The notes beneath the pieces were generated by a model. The model had not been told where the DNA came from, did no database searches, and saw only the letters and a program-made list of their open reading frames with translations. A stretch of 64,000 bases of DNA from the NCBI RefSeq assembly GCF_029024105.1, contig NZ_CP118963.1, forward strand, positions 372,001 through 436,000. The letters are read 5' to 3'. Positions within the stretch are counted from its first letter, which is position 1. Each line of letters opens with the position of its first letter. Shown here piece after piece: positions 20,662 through 31,200 of the stretch. Position numbers and translations under genes: made by a program. The stretch comes from Acinetobacter lwoffii (lineage in GTDB: Bacteria > Pseudomonadota > Gammaproteobacteria > Pseudomonadales > Moraxellaceae).

Positions 20662-21045
20662 TTATTGATTAATTATGACAATGCCATCCATTTCAACCAA
20701 GGCATCTTTAGGCAGGCTGGCCACACCTAAAGCGGCACGTGCTGGATAGGGCTGGGCAAAATACTCACCCATAATTTGATTGACCAGTTGAAAGTGAGAT
20801 AAGTCGGTCAGGAAAATATTCAGTTTGGCAATATCTGCCAAAGAGCCACCAGCGGCTTCACAGACTGCTTTTAAGTTATCAAACACCCGGCGAATTTGAG
20901 CTTCAATGCCTTCAACCAGTTCCATACTATAAGGATCCAGGCCAATTTGACCTGATAGATATAAGGTATCACCCACTAAAATGGCTTGCGAATAAGTGCC
21001 AATCGCAGCAGGGGCATTTTCAGTATGGATTACTTGGCGGGACAT
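20662..21045 (-). CDS. ridA: RidA family enamine/imine deaminase
   Basis: 127 aa YjgF/YER057c/UK114 protein that hydrolyses reactive 2-aminoacrylate and related enamines released by PLP enzymes. The key Arg in the PYPARAAL segment is present, along with the GTYSQAI and LSGQIGLDP motifs. It lies 75 bases after spoT on the same strand, a common gammaproteobacterial order. Confidence 0.95.
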   Translation of the reverse strand: MSRQVIHTENAPAAIGTYSQAILVGDTLYLSGQIGLDPYSMELVEGIEAQIRRVFDNLKAVCEAAGGSLADIAKLNIFLTDLSHFQLVNQIMGEYFAQPYPARAALGVASLPKDALVEMDGIVIINQ

Positions 21046-21120
21046 TAATTTCTCCTTTTATCATCGACATACATCATATTCGATCAATTCGGCCGATCAA
21101 AGCACTATCGTTTTAAATGA

Positions 21121-23226
21121 TTAACTCGCTTTAGAGGCTTCACTGAAAACGACGGGCTGTGCCAGACGGATAATTCGCGGGAAACCGAAATACATGCGTA
21201 AATCCCGGATAATCTGTGCAATCTGTTTACGGTTATGCACCACGATATTGACGTAAGTTTTGTCATCCTGAGTGCGCACCATTTCCACCCCGGAATGCGC
21301 TTTACGACATTGGTAAATCAGGTCGGAAATCTGCTCGTCATTCATGTCCAGGTCAATGCTGAGATAGGCAGTAAAGCTGATATCTTCCAGATCATCAGAG
21401 GTCCACTGCAACAACATGATATTTTCTGGATGCTGATGCTGTTCATGCAGCAGGTTATGGCAGCGCGCACGATGCACAATCAGACCGCGACGGGTCAAAT
21501 GCCCCTGAATTGGATCACCCAGCACAGGATTGCAGCAATGTGCATATTTGACATCGACACCTTCCGTTCCCTGAATCAGACGGTCTGAGCTGGCAATATT
21601 CTGATGCTGATCTTGGGCAAATAAATGGTTGGCCACCAGTTGCGGTAATAAATCACCGACTGCAATCTGTTCAAACAGCTGCTCTTTACTGGAAACATGG
21701 CGCCATTCTAAGAGGTTTTTCCAGTCTGCTTCCGTCAGATCACGAATAGAACGATGGAACAATTTCAAGGCACGATTGAGAGCCTGTTGTCCGACCAAAC
21801 GTTGCTCATCTGGATCCTGATCGCGCAGAATATTCTGAATAGCACGACGAGCTTTCTGGGTATTAATAAAACTGAGCCAATCCGGATTTGGAGTGGCCAA
21901 GACATCAGTAATGATTTCTACCACCTGACCACTGACTAGAGGTGTTGAAAGGGGCTTGGTTTCATTATTAATTTTTGCACCCACCGCATGATTGCCTAGG
22001 AATAAACTCGCGGCATAAGCAAAGTCAACCGCCGTGGCGCCTTGTGGCAATTCATGTAAATGGCCGTGCGGGGTATAGACCCAGATTTTTTCCTGATGTA
22101 AATAATCCAGTAATTCACTAAAAGTCGTTTTGGCGCATTCACCATCGACCAGAACATTCAGATTCTGCATCGAGGCCTGAATCGCAGAGCGGCAGGCCTG
22201 CGGGGCACTTTCACCGAGTACGACACCAAAGCGTGCCGCTTTACGCATGAGTTCTGTTTGAATGGTGAGCGACAAGGTCGTCTTTTCGCCTTTCAGTCGC
22301 ATCATCAGGGACTGGTTGCCACCCGGTAATGGACGACGGATATGGTCTTCATAGCTTTGAATCTTAAAGCTATGGGTCAGAATCTCTGCCAGTCGGTCAC
22401 AATCGGCAATGCTCTGTAAAATAATTTCAAAAGCATGGCTGTGAGTTAATTCTTGTAGATCGATGTCATTTTTAACGAAGTGGCGCAGTAGCTCAATATT
22501 GTTATTTTTCTTCTTAATTCGGCCCTGAATGGCATTCTGTTGCAGCAGTTCGGTCAGGTTTTTTTCCCATTTAGCCTGATATTCACAGCGTTTTGGCTTG
22601 GTTTCCAACAGGGCGGCCTGCACATTGTTATACATGTCCAGATCTAGATTCTGATAACAAAGATGTTCCAGATTATCGGCCATTTCATTCATGCCGACAA
22701 TACGGGCCATGGGAACAAAAATTTCAAAGGTTTCGCGGGCAATACGCGCGCGTTTGTCGGGGCGCAATGCGTCCAAAGTGGTCATGTTGTGATAACGGTC
22801 GGCCAGTTTCACAATAATGACACGTGGATCTTGTAAAGTCGCTTGCAGAATTTTCCGGAAAGAAGCCGCTTTATTATATTCTTTATCGCTCGAATGACTC
22901 AGTTTGGTGACACCATCGACCAGTTCAGCGACGGTAAAACCAAAAATCTTGCTAATATCATCTTTGTTAAATTCGGTATCTTCAATCACATCATGCAGCA
23001 GGGCGGCCATTAAGGTTTCAGTGTCCAAACGCATATGTGCCAAGATACAGCTGACCGCAATCGGATGTAAAATATAAGGTTCACCACTTTTACGCACAAT
23101 CCCGTCATGTGCCATATCTGCATAATCACAGGCCGCAAGCACACGTTCGACATCGCTTTCACTTAAATACGCATCGATAATGATCTCTAACTGCTGCTTG
23201 GCTTGACTGACCTGTGGGCCTGGCAT
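21121..23226 (-). CDS. spoT: SpoT-type (p)ppGpp hydrolase, synthetase domain degenerate
   Basis: 701 aa RelA/SpoT homologue. The N-terminal HD hydrolase is intact: His54 (YILHP), His78-Asp79 (LLHDVIEDTE) and Glu82-Asp83. The following synthetase region (about 240-370) lacks the expected motifs: where a Y-Q-S-L-H-T type motif should stand it reads GGNQSLMMRLKGEK, and the QIRT segment reads TIQTELMRKAA. TGS (about 385-445) and a C-terminal ACT domain remain. SpoT of Acinetobacter is known as a hydrolase only, in agreement. It is downstream of gmk and rpoZ on the same strand but separated from them by a terminator. Confidence 0.95.
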   Translation of the reverse strand: MPGPQVSQAKQQLEIIIDAYLSESDVERVLAACDYADMAHDGIVRKSGEPYILHPIAVSCILAHMRLDTETLMAALLHDVIEDTEFNKDDISKIFGFTVAELVDGVTKLSHSSDKEYNKAASFRKILQATLQDPRVIIVKLADRYHNMTTLDALRPDKRARIARETFEIFVPMARIVGMNEMADNLEHLCYQNLDLDMYNNVQAALLETKPKRCEYQAKWEKNLTELLQQNAIQGRIKKKNNNIELLRHFVKNDIDLQELTHSHAFEIILQSIADCDRLAEILTHSFKIQSYEDHIRRPLPGGNQSLMMRLKGEKTTLSLTIQTELMRKAARFGVVLGESAPQACRSAIQASMQNLNVLVDGECAKTTFSELLDYLHQEKIWVYTPHGHLHELPQGATAVDFAYAASLFLGNHAVGAKINNETKPLSTPLVSGQVVEIITDVLATPNPDWLSFINTQKARRAIQNILRDQDPDEQRLVGQQALNRALKLFHRSIRDLTEADWKNLLEWRHVSSKEQLFEQIAVGDLLPQLVANHLFAQDQHQNIASSDRLIQGTEGVDVKYAHCCNPVLGDPIQGHLTRRGLIVHRARCHNLLHEQHQHPENIMLLQWTSDDLEDISFTAYLSIDLDMNDEQISDLIYQCRKAHSGVEMVRTQDDKTYVNIVVHNRKQIAQIIRDLRMYFGFPRIIRLAQPVVFSEASKAS

Positions 23227-23397
23227 AAAACACCTTTTTCAACTGAATTTTTTACAAATAAAACGTGAAAGCATTCTAGAAATGTGAATTTCCTGGCTTG
23301 ATAGTTTTTTGCTGCTACAGAGCAGAAAACCCATTCAAACTTGATAGCTAACCCTTATGTTATAACCGTTCTGGCATAAATATAAAAGTCACATAAC

Positions 23398-23428
23398 AAA
23401 AAAAGCCTAGTTTAGAACTAGGCTTTTT
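23398..23428. terminator. Terminator after rpoZ
   Basis: AAAAGCCTAGTT-TAG-AACTAGGCTTTTT, A- and T-flanked. It acts for rpoZ on the minus strand, so spoT needs its own promoter in 23227-23397. Confidence 0.92.
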
Positions 23429-23441
23429 GAGTGACGATCTC

Positions 23442-23723
23442 TTATTGGAAAGAAAAACCGTCTAAGTTTAGATTATTTGCAGAAAGTGCAAGATCCAGAC
23501 TTGATGTTTGATAGTCTTGATCACGTTGTTTCAAAATGTCTTTTGATACATGACCTGAAGCGATTTCACGTAAAGCAACAACAGTCGGTTTATCATTGTC
23601 CCATTCTACAGTTGGTTCAATACCTTGACGTGCCAATTGACGCGCGCGCTTGCTTGCCACTAGTACAAGCTCAAAGCGGTTGTCTACATGGTCTAAACAA
23701 TCTTCAACGGTGACGCGTGCCAT
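23442..23723 (-). CDS. rpoZ: RNA polymerase omega subunit
   Basis: 93 aa. The N-terminal [10 protein letters not shown], then [16 protein letters not shown] and [11 protein letters not shown], are the conserved omega core that clamps the beta-prime C-terminus and forms part of a ppGpp site. It follows gmk by 76 bases on the same strand. Confidence 0.97.
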   Translation of the reverse strand: MARVTVEDCLDHVDNRFELVLVASKRARQLARQGIEPTVEWDNDKPTVVALREIASGHVSKDILKQRDQDYQTSSLDLALSANNLNLDGFSFQ

Positions 23724-23799
23724 AAGAATTCTCGTTTGAATAATAAATTTTAACAGACTGCACAGTATAAAAGGCTTTGTCTATAGACTCAAGTTTTAA

Positions 23800-24423
23800 T
23801 CACTGCTCAGTCGGCGTAATCAGTTTCTGAATCAGTTTTTTATGACGGTTGGCTTGCTGACTCAGCACCAGACGATTGGCGATAATCACCGCTTCCAGGT
23901 CATGCAGCGCCTTATTAAAGTCATCATTAATGATGATATAGTCAAAGTTGCTATATTGTTGCATATCTTCTACCGCGCAGCTTAGACGATGTTCAATCAC
24001 ATCCACAGCATCAGTACCACGGTTAGATAGGCGTTCACGCAAGTCGAACTGGCTTGGTGGCAAGATAAAAATTTGTTTAGATTCAGGAAAAAGTCGACGA
24101 ACCTGTTGTGCACCTTGCCAGTCAATTTCCAGTAGCACATCATGGCCTTTGGCTAGTTGTTCTTTGACTGTGGCCTGCGCGGTACCGTAGTAATTACCAA
24201 ATACTTCGGCGTATTCGATAAAACCACCTTCATTGACCAGATTTAAAAAATCGTCTTTATTGGAGAAATGATAGTGTACGCCATCGAGTTCGCCAGGTCG
24301 TTGACCGCGTGTGGTGTGTGACACAGAAACGTGAAGATTGTTGACACGCTCAAGTAGGGCTTTAACAAGGGATGTTTTGCCTGTTCCAGACGCTGCAGAA
24401 ACGACAAACAAGAGACCCGACAT
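23800..24423 (-). CDS. gmk: Guanylate kinase
   Basis: 207 aa, GMP to GDP. The P-loop SAASGTGKTSL is at about 9-19; the GMP-binding TTRGQRPGE and the YAEVFGNYYGT segment follow, then LLEIDWQGAQQV. It is a target of ppGpp in several bacteria, which fits its neighbours rpoZ and spoT. It diverges from ispH with 133 bases between start codons. Confidence 0.97.
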   Translation of the reverse strand: MSGLLFVVSAASGTGKTSLVKALLERVNNLHVSVSHTTRGQRPGELDGVHYHFSNKDDFLNLVNEGGFIEYAEVFGNYYGTAQATVKEQLAKGHDVLLEIDWQGAQQVRRLFPESKQIFILPPSQFDLRERLSNRGTDAVDVIEHRLSCAVEDMQQYSNFDYIIINDDFNKALHDLEAVIIANRLVLSQQANRHKKLIQKLITPTEQ

Positions 24424-24556
24424 GATATTTTTCCTGATATGATAAAATATCTTCTCTATTTTAGAGTAGAGCGGCTTTAAACTAAATAGTTGTCAGTCGA
24501 TTGTTTACATTTATTTCAATTGAACCGCTAAAAATGGTGTGAGTATTGAGGATTCT

Positions 24557-25507
24557 ATGGAAATTGTTTTAGCCAACCCACGTGGTTTTTGTGCTGGTGT
24601 AGATCGTGCCATTGCGATCGTGAACCGTGCCCTGGAATGCTTTAACCCACCGATTTATGTGCGGCATGAAGTGGTGCACAACAAATTTGTCGTCGATGAC
24701 CTACGTCAGCGTGGTGCGATTTTTGTCGATGAACTCGACGAAGTTCCTGACGATAATATCGTGATTTTTAGCGCACATGGTGTTTCTAAAGCCGTCCAGC
24801 TTGAGGCTGAACGCCGTGGTTTAAAAGTTTTTGACGCGACTTGCCCGTTGGTCACTAAAGTACATATTGAAGTGACCAAATATGCCCGTGAAGGTGTAGA
24901 AGCGATCCTGATTGGTCATGAGGGTCACCCTGAAGTCGAAGGTACCATGGGTCAATATGACAAGAAAAATGGCGGTGATATCTATTTAGTAGAAGACGAA
25001 GAAGACGTTGCTGCTTTAACTGTGCGAAATCCTGAAAAAGTCGCCTTTGTCACGCAAACGACTTTATCAATTGATGATACGGCAAAAGTGATTGATGCTT
25101 TACGTCAAAAATTCCCAATGATCCAAGGCCCGCGTAAAGATGATATTTGCTACGCTACGCAAAACCGTCAGGATGCCGTGCGCGATCTGGCGGAACGTTG
25201 TGATGTGGTTCTAGTAGTAGGTTCTCCAAACTCTTCAAATTCAAACCGCCTACGTGAGCTGGCTGAGCGTATGGGTAAAGCGGCTTATCTAGTCGATAAT
25301 GCCGATGAGCTAAAGCAGGGATGGTTTGCAGGTAAGTCTCAAATTGGTGTAACTGCTGGAGCTTCCGCACCAGAGATTCTAATTAAACAGGTGATTCAGC
25401 GTTTACAAGATTGGGGTGCAGACGTGCCTCAAGAACTAAATGGACGTGAAGAAAATATCACTTTTAGCCTGCCTAAAGAGTTACGTATTCCAGTCACTCA
25501 AGCTTAA
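24557..25507 (+). CDS. ispH: 4-hydroxy-3-methylbut-2-enyl diphosphate reductase
   Basis: Last enzyme of the MEP isoprenoid pathway; a 4Fe-4S protein. I use ATG 24557 with TGAGGA at 24547-24552, giving 316 aa, the E. coli length; the frame is open back to GTG 24539. Cluster cysteines are Cys12 (RGFCAGV), Cys96 (DATCPLV) and Cys198 (DICYATQ). The PNSSNSNRL substrate loop is present. Confidence 0.97.
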   Translation: MEIVLANPRGFCAGVDRAIAIVNRALECFNPPIYVRHEVVHNKFVVDDLRQRGAIFVDELDEVPDDNIVIFSAHGVSKAVQLEAERRGLKVFDATCPLVTKVHIEVTKYAREGVEAILIGHEGHPEVEGTMGQYDKKNGGDIYLVEDEEDVAALTVRNPEKVAFVTQTTLSIDDTAKVIDALRQKFPMIQGPRKDDICYATQNRQDAVRDLAERCDVVLVVGSPNSSNSNRLRELAERMGKAAYLVDNADELKQGWFAGKSQIGVTAGASAPEILIKQVIQRLQDWGADVPQELNGREENITFSLPKELRIPVTQA

Positions 25508-25548
25508 AATGTAACGTACTTATCACCTGAATTATAATTTTAAAAAAT

Positions 25549-25581
25549 AGATAACTATTTTTTGCAGTTATCTGTTTTTTT
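25549..25581 (+). terminator. Terminator of ispH
   Basis: AGATAACT / AGTTATCT arms around ATTTTTTGC, followed by GTTTTTTT, 41 bases after the stop codon. Confidence 0.85.
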
Positions 25582-25665
25582 ATGCCATTCATCTCTATTT
25601 GTGTGGGTTTTGTAATCTAATTGGATACTATTTTTAATGAGGTAAAGGGTTGCCTTGGGGATGAT

Positions 25666-26097
25666 ATGCAAAAAAATAAAGGTTTTACACTCATAGAACT
25701 TATGGTGACCATTGCGGTGATGGCAATTATCGCGATGATGGCGGCTCCGTCTTTTATCCAAATGGTTCGGAGTAATCAATTGCGAAGCGATACCCGTGAT
25801 TTTGTGGATTTATTGAGCGAAACGAGATCAGAAGCGATCTTTAAACAGAGTGATCGGGTCGTAGCGTTAGATAGTAGTGTGGCAACACCTTTTAAAACTT
25901 GGGTGCCAACGCATGTCACAAAAACGAGTGGGGATAGCAGTGTGACTTTTAATCGTTTGGGGCAGACCAGTGTTTCCACAAACGGACAGTGCTTTATTTT
26001 TGAACACAGTAGTGATGCTGCGTTAAAAGCATATGTGTATGTACAAAAGGGTGGAACGGTTGTTTACAATAAAGCGGCAACAAGTTGTCCGACTTGA
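25666..26097 (+). CDS. fimT: Type IV minor pilin, FimT/FimU (GspH) family
   Basis: 143 aa prepilin. The leader MQKNKG is followed by FTLIELMVTIAVMAIIAMMA with Glu5, then a GspH/FimT domain (NQLRSDTRDFVDLLSETRSEAI). Start ATG 25666 has GGGGA upstream; a TTG at 25621 is in frame but would give an implausible leader. It is the first gene of the minor-pilin operon that ends at about 32957 and builds the pilus tip and assembly-priming complex. Confidence 0.92.
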   Translation: MQKNKGFTLIELMVTIAVMAIIAMMAAPSFIQMVRSNQLRSDTRDFVDLLSETRSEAIFKQSDRVVALDSSVATPFKTWVPTHVTKTSGDSSVTFNRLGQTSVSTNGQCFIFEHSSDAALKAYVYVQKGGTVVYNKAATSCPT

Positions 26098-26115
26098 GGG
26101 GAAGGAATAATAAAA

Positions 26116-26601
26116 ATGATGAAACGTCAAACGGGAGTTGGGTTGGTGGAGGTGCTTGTGGCTTTAGTACTTCTAAGTATTGCTGTATTGGGGTTTGTGG
26201 CATTACAAATTAGAGCCATCACGGCTAGCAACGAAGCGACGATGAATGTTCAGGCGACCAATATTGCCCGAGATTTGGCGGAGCGGATGCGTATGAATCG
26301 GGATGGGTTGGTGGGATATGTTGCGAATACCGATACCACGAATTGCGCAACTGCATTTTGCTCCCCTGAAGATATGGCTAAATACGATTTTAGACTAGTA
26401 AGCAGCCGTGCAACTGGCTTGGGTATGAGCATGAATGTGCTTAATTGTCAAGGATCTACCTTAGTGCGTAAATGTGTTTATGTGGCGTGGGAAGAAACAA
26501 CTGCGACCAATGGTACAAGTAGTTCTGATTGCACCAATGGTGCAGCCTATGTGCCAAATGCGAAATGCATCATCATGGAGGTATATAACTATGGCTCATA
26601 A
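26116..26601 (+). CDS. pilV: Type IV minor pilin PilV
   Basis: 161 aa. The prepilin leader MMKRQTG is followed by VGLVEVLVALVLLSIAVLG; mature Glu5 is present although Phe1 is Val. The EVLVALVLLS pattern is typical of PilV. Several cysteines occur in the C-terminal half. It overlaps pilW by 11 bases. Confidence 0.93.
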   Translation: MMKRQTGVGLVEVLVALVLLSIAVLGFVALQIRAITASNEATMNVQATNIARDLAERMRMNRDGLVGYVANTDTTNCATAFCSPEDMAKYDFRLVSSRATGLGMSMNVLNCQGSTLVRKCVYVAWEETTATNGTSSSDCTNGAAYVPNAKCIIMEVYNYGS

Positions 26602-27541
26602 GCGATATACCTCAGGTTTCACCCTCATGGAGTTGATGATTGCTTTAGCATTAGGATTGTTAATTGTTGCCGCAGGTTTGGCTGTGTTTTTGAGTAGTCA
26701 GCGTTCTTTGGGTTTACAGTCTGGCATGAGTGAGTTGCAGCAAAATGCTAACTTTGGAATGTCGCTCGTTACACATGATTTGAGACATACCAATTTAAAT
26801 ACTGCCTCTTCACATAGGGTGAATAATTATAACAATGGTTCGGGGATTATTTTTAAAAAAGAAAATCTACCAACTGCATTGCAAGCAACACCTAATTTAG
26901 AAGCTGAATTTGTTACTTTGCAAAATAAGGATACTGACAACACTACTGGGACAAGTGATCGGTTAACTATACAATATGTCCCTGCAAGCAGTGAGATTTT
27001 TAATTGTGAAGGCGTACAGGTGACGAATGCGTCCTCGAAAACCATTGTGCAACGTTATTATGTGGCAGAAAGTCCACAACAAGTACCGGGTGAGCCGACC
27101 TCGTACTCGCTGTATTGTGATGCTGCTTCTTATGATGGTGCAGGGCTAGTCGGTTTAAATACCAATGCACAACAAATTATGCAGCGGGTCGATGCGTTTA
27201 AAGTACGCTTAGGGGTAAAAAATCCTGCGGGTCAGTTACGGTATATGACGATTAATGAATATATTACTGCGATGGAGACAATCCGTGCAGCTTGTGCCAC
27301 CCCAATAGTTGAAGATACCTGTTCAAAAACCTATTTGAATGTTGTTTCTATGGAGATTGGTATTCTGTCTCGGTCTACAGGAACAATTGGGGCAGATGCA
27401 AATTTAAATACTCAAACCAGCTTTAATGTTGCTGGAACTCCAGTCACGCTTTCAGGGGATGTAGCAGTAAATAAGCGATATTTGCGTCAGGCGGTAAATC
27501 AAGTGGTCGCCATTCGTAATACCTTGGGAGCATCATCATGA
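26591..27541 (+). CDS. pilW: Type IV minor pilin PilW
   Basis: 316 aa from ATG 26591, with GGAGG at about 26578 placed inside the end of pilV. The leader MAHKRYTSG is followed by FTLMELMIALALGLLIVAAG (Glu5 kept) and QRSLGLQSGMSELQQNANF, characteristic of PilW. The frame is open upstream to 26474, but that part is only the shadow of pilV. It overlaps pilX by four bases (ATGA), so translation is coupled. Confidence 0.94.
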   Translation: MAHKRYTSGFTLMELMIALALGLLIVAAGLAVFLSSQRSLGLQSGMSELQQNANFGMSLVTHDLRHTNLNTASSHRVNNYNNGSGIIFKKENLPTALQATPNLEAEFVTLQNKDTDNTTGTSDRLTIQYVPASSEIFNCEGVQVTNASSKTIVQRYYVAESPQQVPGEPTSYSLYCDAASYDGAGLVGLNTNAQQIMQRVDAFKVRLGVKNPAGQLRYMTINEYITAMETIRAACATPIVEDTCSKTYLNVVSMEIGILSRSTGTIGADANLNTQTSFNVAGTPVTLSGDVAVNKRYLRQAVNQVVAIRNTLGASS

Positions 27542-28224
27542 AACAACAAAAAGGTGCAACACTCATTACGGTATTGGTCATTTTGATCGTTATCACATTA
27601 CTGGGGACTATAGCGGTAAAAATGGGGATTGTGGGCTTAAAAATTGCAACTAATAGTCAGGTGAATGCGTTGTTGTTAGAAAACTCCGATTCAGCGTTGT
27701 TTAATATTGAAAACCCTGCTGAGGTTGAAAGACAATTGGCTCTGGATGGTATGTTTGCTTATTTTAACTCGTCTGCCAATACAAATGACGAATTGGTATT
27801 TTGCTATCGCGCATCGGAAAATTCTTTCTTTAAATTATCTAAAGCTAGCGCGATTACAGAGGATGGATCAACGACCAAGATTGGTGTTGATGGCTTTTGT
27901 AAAGCCAATCAATTTGCAATGGGGCGTTCTGCAGTGTTGTCACAAGTGTATTTAACCAAAAATGCAACAACCTCTACACCATTTGGTGGTGTGCCAAAAG
28001 GAACAAGTCTTGGACAAAGTCATGTGCCGGTAACCATGCATAATATCGGCGCGACTGTCATTTCAGTCTTACCAGGTTTTGCAGGTGCGACTACTACGCA
28101 AATAGAGAACTGTTTTAAGCAGCGGGCTTCGGCCGTGGGGGCATGTTTTGATGGGTTAGGTATTCCCTATAACATGCAGCATTCGGACTATACCGTTGGC
28201 GGTCAGCCGAAGCTGGTATCGTAA
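27538..28224 (+). CDS. pilX: Type IV minor pilin PilX
   Basis: 228 aa. The short leader MKQQKG precedes ATLITVLVILIVITLLGTIA. Mature position 5 is Thr, not Glu, as is usual for PilX/GspK-type tip pilins that cap the tip and need no salt bridge to a subunit above. The rest has few recognisable motifs. It is followed by pilY1 17 bases later. Confidence 0.9.
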   Translation: MKQQKGATLITVLVILIVITLLGTIAVKMGIVGLKIATNSQVNALLLENSDSALFNIENPAEVERQLALDGMFAYFNSSANTNDELVFCYRASENSFFKLSKASAITEDGSTTKIGVDGFCKANQFAMGRSAVLSQVYLTKNATTSTPFGGVPKGTSLGQSHVPVTMHNIGATVISVLPGFAGATTTQIENCFKQRASAVGACFDGLGIPYNMQHSDYTVGGQPKLVS

Positions 28225-28241
28225 AGAAAAAGGGTTTAAAG

Positions 28242-31200
28242 ATGGATAAAATAAATCATAAAAATACGCTTTCAGCTGCGGTGTCAATGTTCATGACTCT
28301 AGCTGTATGTTACAGCGTGTCTGCACAAGCTAGTGATATTGATATTTATAGTAATACGACTAGTGGCAAAACCACGATTACCATGATGCTCGATACATCA
28401 GGTAGTATGGGTAATGGTCTTTTTTATTATAGTACATTTTTCGGAATTTTTACTGGATCTCATTCCACAAATAGTTTACAGGAAGATTATGGAGTTTGTG
28501 TGAATGCAAATTCCACTAGATATGAAAGTAATTCGAATATCCGTACAGAGGTGAAAACTGTTACATTATCGGATAACACGACTGTTAATTACACAAGATA
28601 TTATTGTAGGGTAAGAAATTCATCATCGGAATATACAAGACTAAAAGATAAGGGTGTTTGTACCGAGTCAGGCACTGAACTGCGATGTTTCGACCGGTTA
28701 ACTCGATTAAAAGATGCTTTGATTGAAGTATTTCAAGATGCTGAAATTAAAGATAATAATATTCTTATTGGATTGGGGCAGTATTCTAGTTCAACTTCAA
28801 GTATTGAAACCTCAAGTAATGCTGATGGAAGTACTGGACGAATTCTAGTTGCAGCAAAGCCGATGGATAATACGCATAGTGATAATTTAATTAAGGCTAT
28901 TGTCAATTTATCCCCATATGGTGGTACACCTACAGCCCATGCTTATGCTGAGATTGGTGCATATATGTTAGGTAGGACAACTAAAGGCAGTAGTGAGAAT
29001 GCTGGTAGTGGTTTTGATAAATCTAATACTACAGATATAAAGCAAGACAATAAATATAAATCACCGTTTGGCACAACTCTACCTTCCCCAACAGACACAT
29101 GTAATGGTCAAGGTATTTATTTCTTGACTGATGGTGCACCCAACAGTTCGAATAATTCATCTAAATTAATGAGACGAGCATTAGGTCTTAGTAGTGATTT
29201 TTCTGATTCAGGTGGGTTGCCTAATGGAAGTGAAGATAATAATCAAATGAGTTATGTGGGAGCGTTCGCTAAAAAAATACGGTCTGATTACAATATAAAA
29301 ACTGCAGTAGTAGGTTTTGGTAAAGATTTTATTGTTAATGAAAATACTCTTAAACTATTAGAAGATCCACTAACAAAGAAAATTAAGCCTTATTATGACT
29401 GTTCTCAGTTATCTGGAGATGCTAAAAATGCTTGTAACTGGGGAGCTAAACAACATGCTCAATTACCTAGTAACGTAGGTGGTTTTGGTAACGGTGGTTT
29501 TTATTCTGCTCAATCTACCCAAGATATTATAGATAGTATTAAATATTTCGTGGATGATACTAAACCTCCCTTTGACCCTGTTGCAACAGGTTCACCGACT
29601 TTACCGCAAGATGCTTTAAATCCATTACGCATTCAGCCTTATGGTTATTACGCTTCATTTTTGCCGAAACCGCAGGAATCGACCCAGCTTTGGGTTGGGA
29701 ATATGAATAAATATCATATTTTTAACGGCGAACTATATAATGCAAGCAAAACTATTCGCTTAATTAAGTCAGATGGTTCGCTTGACGCAGCCGCCAAAGG
29801 GCTTTGGACCGACGAGGGCATGAAAGGACAATTGCCTTTGGGTTTAAGCACCAATGGCGCAAATGAAAAAATTGCCAACCGTACTCTTTATACCAATCGG
29901 GAAATTACAGGTACTGCGGCTCCGTATGCAGCAAGTGAAATCGGTTCACTGAAAAAAGTCAATGTGACGACTTTATTTGGTACGGGCACTACAGCGTTAT
30001 TTGCCAATGACCCAGATAAAAACTATTGGTTGAACCTGCTCGGCTATAATGTTGCCACCACAGGTATAGTCACTTTAGCAGATCTTGCGACCAAACCTGA
30101 ACTGCGTCAGGTCGGTTCGGTTATGCACTCCACTCCTATTTTGCTCACCCAGTCAGGTAAAATTTCATACACTTCTGGCACTATTGACACCACTGATCGT
30201 GACGATTACTTATTATTCGGTAGTACACAAGGATTATTGCATGTCGTACGGGCAGGCAAAAATGCAACTGATGCAAATCGTGGTAAAGAGGTTTTTGCCT
30301 TTGCGCCAAACGAAATGATGCAAAATCAAAAGAATGCTTTTCTATCTGAAACCAGTACTACCTTGGGCAAAAATAACCTGTTCTACGGTATAGATGCACC
30401 GTGGACGGCTTATACCCAGTATGTTGCAAAAGCAGATGGAACATTGACCGTTAACGACTCAGGTCGTGTTGCACAAAATGCCAGTGGTGATGATATTGCC
30501 ATTAAAGGTTTGCAGTGGGTCTATGGTGGTTTGCGTATGGGAGGCAAAAGTTATTACGCTTTGAATTTATCTGACTTAGATAATCCAGAGCTCAAATTTC
30601 ACATCGACCCAGCCAACTCAAAAATTTATAAATCAAGTTCCACAACTACAGGTGTAACCGCTCTAAGCTATATGGGACAAAGCTGGTCTAAACCGACCAT
30701 TGCTTATGTGAATTTTGGTGGGGTCAAGAAACTGGTCATGTTTGTGGGTGGGGGTTATGACCCTGGTTATGAAGATGCGGCTTATGACCAAAATACTACA
30801 ACAGGCGGCGGTGCGGGCGTATATATGTTTGATGCCAATAATGGCGACTTGCTTTGGTGGACCAGTGCCAATGCAACAGCAGCAGGTGGTGCAGAAGCCT
30901 ATACCAATGTCAGTGCAACGAGCATTAACATGAAATATAGTGTAGTCAGTCAGATCAATGCCATTGACCGTGATAGCGACGGTTTGGTCGACAACTTATA
31001 CTTTGGTGACTTAGGTGGACAAGGTTTCCGTGTCGACTTAAATAATGCAGCAACAGGTACGACCGCAAGTGCTAAAAAAGCGAATTTTGCTAAACGTGTT
31101 GTACGCTTATTTGATGAACATGCAACAGGTGGGGCAAGCCCTCGCTTCTATGAAATGCCAAGTGTGTCTATACATGACAGCGATGATGGCTATGTTGCTG

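Noticed and set aside
25555..25779. 74-codon minus-strand frame rich in His and Lys
   Set aside because: It overlaps the ispH terminator and the start of the fimT-like gene, with no start signal.
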